From Anaerolineales bacterium (GTDB taxonomy: Bacteria; Chloroflexota; Anaerolineae; Anaerolineales; Villigracilaceae), in assembly GCA_020060235.1 (NCBI GenBank), contig JAGVAO010000059.1, positions 1-34,198 on the forward strand: a stretch of 34,198 nucleotides of DNA. Reading direction: 5' to 3'. The first letter of the stretch is position 1; every line of letters starts with the position of its first letter. Of this stretch, positions 31,334-34,198 are shown piece by piece. The notes below the pieces were generated by a model. That model was not told where the DNA came from. It was given only the letters and a program-made list of their open reading frames with translations, and made no database searches. Made by a program: the position numbers and the translations under genes.

Positions 31334-32428
31334 ATGAAGTTCAAGCGAATGGCTTTTCCCTTGATGTTGCTCTTCCTCGCGCTTGTCTTGAGCGCTTGCG
31401 GCAACATGACTGCGACCCAGGGCTTCCCTGGCGTTGTTGTGTTCGACGAAACGCTGTATCTTTCTGAAGGTTTGCATGTTTACGCCGTCAACACCGTAAG
31501 CGGGCAGGAAGTCCGCCTGGGCGATGCGCCGTTGCGTTTCCCGAAGGAAAGTGACAACAACATCAACCTGTTTGCCCCGGTAGCCCGAACCGCCTCCGGG
31601 CAGTTGATTTTCCCCAATTCGCACCCATCCGAACACAGCCTGTACAGCGTGAGCACTGAGACAGGCGCAATTGGCTGGGAATTCGAGAAATCGAAGGGCA
31701 CCTGGGTTGCCGGCGCGCTGGTGGTGGGCGACGACATCTATGCTCCCGGCGGCGATGGTATCCTATATGCCCTGGACGGCAACGGCAATGTTCGCTGGGA
31801 AGTGGAACTCTCGCCGGCCGCGCTCTGGTCATCCCCGGTAAGCGATGGCGAATTGCTCTTCCAGGCAACTATGGATGGCAACCTGTACGCGCTTGCGCTT
31901 TCCAATGGTCGCCAGGCCTGGCAACTCTCCCTTGATGCCCCGGTAGTCAGCCCTCCCGTGTTGGATGGCGAGGGGAATCTTTACGTCGGCACATTGTCGG
32001 GGAATATCTATGCCATTGATTCTGTAAACGGCAAAGTTGCCTGGCAGCAAAAACTGGAGGGGAGCATCTGGGGAGCGCCCGCGCTTACCGATGACCGTAT
32101 TTATGTTGGTACCCTGTATAGCCAGGAAGGCAGGTTTTATGCCCTGCAAAAAGCGAACGGCGCGACCATCTGGCAGCGCAGCGAAAGCGGTTCGATTATT
32201 GCCAGCCCGTTGGCTTTTGAAGACCAGGTTATCTACGTAACCGAGGCCGGGCGAGTGCAGGCACTGACCCGCGACGGCAGCCCGCGCTGGCAGGCCGATT
32301 TGAAGGGCAAGCTGCTTTCTGCGCCTGCCGCAGCCGGCGACCTGGTGATTGTTGCGCCTCTACTAGGCGATTACCTGCTGGTTGCTTTTGACGTCAACGG
32401 CGCCCAGCGCTGGACGTTCAAGCCTTAA
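31334..32428 (+). CDS. Lipoprotein with PQQ-like (BamB-type) beta-propeller
   Basis: The 364-residue precursor has a signal peptide ending in the lipobox LSAC (Cys22), so it is exported and lipid-anchored. The mature part has about seven PQQ-like blades with the repeating pattern D-G-x-x-Y-A-L-D-x-x-x-G-x-x-x-W (for example ILYALDGNGNVRWEVEL, NLYALALSNGRQAWQLSL, NIYAIDSVNGKVAWQQKL). Such propellers usually bind peptides or proteins rather than PQQ; BamB is the best known. AGGAGA precedes ATG 31334. The gene is 8 bases after yidD and 15 bases before yidC, so it is part of the membrane insertion operon, where a role in membrane protein handling outside the cell membrane is a reasonable inference. 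Confidence 0.85.
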   Translation: MKFKRMAFPLMLLFLALVLSACGNMTATQGFPGVVVFDETLYLSEGLHVYAVNTVSGQEVRLGDAPLRFPKESDNNINLFAPVARTASGQLIFPNSHPSEHSLYSVSTETGAIGWEFEKSKGTWVAGALVVGDDIYAPGGDGILYALDGNGNVRWEVELSPAALWSSPVSDGELLFQATMDGNLYALALSNGRQAWQLSLDAPVVSPPVLDGEGNLYVGTLSGNIYAIDSVNGKVAWQQKLEGSIWGAPALTDDRIYVGTLYSQEGRFYALQKANGATIWQRSESGSIIASPLAFEDQVIYVTEAGRVQALTRDGSPRWQADLKGKLLSAPAAAGDLVIVAPLLGDYLLVAFDVNGAQRWTFKP

Positions 32429-32443
32429 GAAGAGGAGTTCGTT

Positions 32444-33295
32444 ATGTGGGATACCCTTATCGTCACCCCGATGACCAACATCTTGTTGTTGATTTATGCT
32501 TTTGTTGGCAATTTCGGGGTTGCAATCATCTTGTTTACCCTGCTGATAAAAATTGCCACCCATCCCTTGATGGCCAACCAAATCAAATCTTCTGCGCGTA
32601 TGCAGGAATTGATGCAGTCCGAAGAGTGGCAGAAAATCCAGGCCAAATATAAAGAAGACAAGGAAAAGCTGGCCCAGGAGCAGATGCGTATCTACAAAGA
32701 GCAGGGCGTCAACCCGCTCGGCTCCTGCCTGCCGACCCTGATTCAACTTCCGATTATCTTCGGGCTTTACCAGTCCATCAATCGCGTTATGGGCGTTTCA
32801 CCCCTGCAATTGATTGACCTGGTGCGCAGCATTACAGACCCGCTCTGGGCCTGGCTTGGCGAGGCGGTTCCTGCCGCGTCTCTCGGCGCGTTGCTGCCCA
32901 TCAACACCCAGTTTCTGTGGATGAACCTCGGCCAGCCCGAGCGTATTCTCGCCGATGTCCTGCCTTTTGGCGGCATCCCGACCCTGGCTATTATCGTCGG
33001 CCTGACCACCTATATCCAGACCAAGTTGACCGTCATGCCATCCGCCAATCCCAACGACCAGTCGGCCCAAATGACCAAAATGATGGGCATCTACATGCCG
33101 CTGATGCTGTTCTGGTTCTCGCTCAATTTCGCTTCCGGTCTGGCGGTCTATTTCATTGCCAGCAACCTGGCAGGTATTGCCCAGTATGCCGCGCTTGGCA
33201 AAGTTAACTGGAGCAACCTGTTCAGTTTTAGCTCAGAACCGGCCAAACCCGTCCCTGCGGCGGCTGGCAAATCCAAATCGAAGAAACAGGGGTAA
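32444..33295 (+). CDS. yidC: Membrane protein insertase YidC/Oxa1
   Basis: The 283-residue protein is the short type without the large periplasmic domain of Gram-negative YidC. The first helix is at about 11-35, with the positively charged residue of the hydrophilic groove at Lys36 (LLIKIATHPL). A basic/acidic cytosolic helical hairpin follows (50-85), then the motif GVNPLGSCLPTLIQLPIIFGLYQ (88-110) that marks the family, and helices at about 175-195, 215-235 and 235-255. It inserts membrane proteins alone or with SecYEG. The C-terminal tail (SKSKKQG) is basic, as needed for ribosome contact. GAGGAG precedes ATG 32444. Confidence 0.95.
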   Translation: MWDTLIVTPMTNILLLIYAFVGNFGVAIILFTLLIKIATHPLMANQIKSSARMQELMQSEEWQKIQAKYKEDKEKLAQEQMRIYKEQGVNPLGSCLPTLIQLPIIFGLYQSINRVMGVSPLQLIDLVRSITDPLWAWLGEAVPAASLGALLPINTQFLWMNLGQPERILADVLPFGGIPTLAIIVGLTTYIQTKLTVMPSANPNDQSAQMTKMMGIYMPLMLFWFSLNFASGLAVYFIASNLAGIAQYAALGKVNWSNLFSFSSEPAKPVPAAAGKSKSKKQG

Positions 33296-33299
33296 CTCT

Positions 33300-34022
33300 A
33301 TGGAACGAACCACACTCGAAGTAATTGCCCCCTCGGTTGAAGAAGCAGTCGCAAGCGGCCTTGAGCAATTGGCCGTCACTGAAGACCGTGTGGATGTGGA
33401 AGTGCTGGACGAGGGCAATCGCGGCTTTTTGGGATTCGGCGCACGACAGGTGCGTGTCCGCCTTACCCTCAGGCCTGATGGTGTGGCCGACCGGCCGGGT
33501 TCCAAATCCGGGCCTGTCGCTGCCCACCCTGAACCCGAAGCGCAAACCGGCGACCCGCTGCTCGACTTCAGCGCCAAAACTGCCCGCGAGTTGCTCGAGA
33601 AGATGAAACTTCCGGCGCGAGTCTCGGCAGTTTACGGTGAGCCGGACGAAAGCGGCGATACACCTATCCTGGTCGATATCCGCGGTGACGAACTCTCCAT
33701 CCTGGTTGGACGCCGCGCCGAGACCCTGAACGCTCTGCAGTACATCTTGGGCCTGATTGTCAGCAAGGAGGCCCAGCGCTGGGTGCAGGTGGTTGTGGAT
33801 GTGGAAGGCTATCGCGCCCGCCGCGAAAAGCAGTTGCGCCAACTGGCGCGCCGCATGGCCGAACAGGCTGTCCGCACTGGCAAACGCCAAATCCTGGAGC
33901 CGATGTCCTCCGCCGAGCGGCGCATCATCCACCTCGAATTGCGCGACCACGCGGATGTCTTTAGCGAAAGCATCGGTGAAGACCCGGCCCGCAAAGTGAC
34001 TATCCTGCTCAAAAAACAATAG
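33300..34022 (+). CDS. jag: RNA-binding protein Jag/KhpB
   Basis: I start at ATG 33300 (240 residues), 4 bases after the yidC stop; an earlier ATG at 33156 in this frame lies well inside yidC. The Jag-N domain (1-50) ends GFLGFGARQVRV. An acidic/Pro-rich linker (70-95) follows. The KH domain covers about 100-170 with GDELSILVGRRAETLNALQY (133-152). The R3H domain at 180-240 has ERRIIHLELRDHADV with its Arg and His. KhpB binds RNA, often with KhpA, and affects cell division and elongation in Gram-positive bacteria. Position after yidC is the rule in bacteria. Confidence 0.94.
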   Translation: MERTTLEVIAPSVEEAVASGLEQLAVTEDRVDVEVLDEGNRGFLGFGARQVRVRLTLRPDGVADRPGSKSGPVAAHPEPEAQTGDPLLDFSAKTARELLEKMKLPARVSAVYGEPDESGDTPILVDIRGDELSILVGRRAETLNALQYILGLIVSKEAQRWVQVVVDVEGYRARREKQLRQLARRMAEQAVRTGKRQILEPMSSAERRIIHLELRDHADVFSESIGEDPARKVTILLKKQ

Positions 34023-34031
34023 GCTGTTTTT

Positions 34032-34073
34032 CCCGGCGCAACCCCGCATTTTGTTTGACGATTTTGCGCCGGG
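34032..34073 (+). other. 10-bp inverted repeat after jag, overlapping the tRNA promoter
   Basis: CCCGGCGCAA (34032-34041) and TTGCGCCGGG (34064-34073) pair perfectly around a 22-base loop. There is no T-run after it, so it may stabilise the jag mRNA end rather than terminate. The -35 box of the tRNA promoter lies in the loop. Confidence 0.55.
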
Positions 34074-34083
34074 GTGATAAAAT
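34055..34083 (+). promoter_or_regulatory. Sigma-70-type promoter of the tRNA-Glu gene
   Basis: TTGACG (34055-34060) and TAAAAT (34078-34083) are separated by 17 bp. The expected transcription start, near 34090, is about 35 bases before the tRNA. Confidence 0.7.
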
Positions 34084-34104
34084 CCAACCCGCTTAAGTGC
34101 CCGC

Positions 34105-34121
34105 CCTTGCCACAGGCAAGG
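34105..34121 (+). other. Small hairpin in the tRNA leader
   Basis: CCTTGCC and GGCAAGG (34105-34111 and 34115-34121) form a 7-bp stem with a 3-base loop, ending 3 bases before the tRNA 5' end. It could help processing by RNase P or another nuclease. Confidence 0.5.
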
Positions 34122-34124
34122 CAA

Positions 34125-34197
34125 GCCCCCATCGTCTAGCGGCCCAGGACGGAGCCCTCTCAAGGCTCAAACAGGGGTTCGAGTCCCCTTGGGGGCA
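34125..34197 (+). tRNA. tRNA-Glu (anticodon CTC)
   Basis: A full cloverleaf can be drawn. The acceptor stem is GCCCCCA (34125-34131) with TGGGGGC (34190-34196), and the discriminator is A34197. The D stem is GTC/GAC plus a T-G pair. The anticodon stem GAGCC/GGCTC carries the loop CTCTCAA with anticodon CTC, reading GAG. The T stem AGGGG/CCCCT carries the loop TTCGAGT. The window ends one base after the discriminator, so it cannot be said whether CCA is encoded. Confidence 0.95.
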
Positions 34198-34198
34198 C

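Noticed and set aside
33156-33299. Upstream start at 33156 for jag
   Set aside because: It lies inside yidC; ATG 33300 gives a normal Jag-N domain directly after the yidC stop.

Overview
The window looks like chromosomal DNA of a GC-rich, probably Chloroflexota (Anaerolineae-like) bacterium. The grounds are two large membrane proteins of the YYY/DUF2298 type, a family recorded mainly from Chloroflexi and Archaea, a predicted F420-dependent oxidoreductase of the MSMEG_2256 type, and several likely leaderless promoters. The assignment is an inference; no rRNA or other strong taxonomic marker is present. Nearly all sequence is coding, no gene-free gap exceeds about 240 bases, and I see no insertion sequence, prophage or CRISPR array.

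Left part (1-7105): the 3' end of a PfkB sugar kinase, a two-gene unit (small membrane protein plus MFS transporter) behind three copies of an 8-bp motif, a leftward pair (MurJ lipid II flippase, then a membrane-anchored TPR-like protein), and a secreted subtilase with a very good promoter and terminator. Middle-left (7105-11344): a leftward set of five closely packed genes for a metallo-beta-lactamase-fold hydrolase, a CRP-type regulator, a hotdog thioesterase, an M42 aminopeptidase and an F420-type oxidoreductase. The thioesterase also seems to have its own leaderless promoter.

Centre (11506-25487): a 14-kb rightward cluster for what is probably an envelope glycan or protein glycosylation pathway. 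It has a cytosolic GT4 glycosyltransferase, a SAM methyltransferase, a GT39-like membrane protein, a 1755-residue fusion of a GT39-like half with a YYY half, a small DUF952 protein overlapping its neighbours at both ends, a stand-alone YYY protein, and another GT39-like protein. The YYY domain has no known function, so this cluster is the best candidate here for an undescribed system.

Right part (25524-34198): cmk and plsC overlap, followed by a large hybrid sensor histidine kinase with no response regulator beside it. Then comes the classical rpmH-rnpA-yidD-yidC-jag block, in which a lipoprotein beta-propeller gene sits between yidD and yidC. rpmH is short (57 codons) and has a terminator-like hairpin in its leader. 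The window closes with a complete tRNA-Glu(CTC) behind its own promoter.
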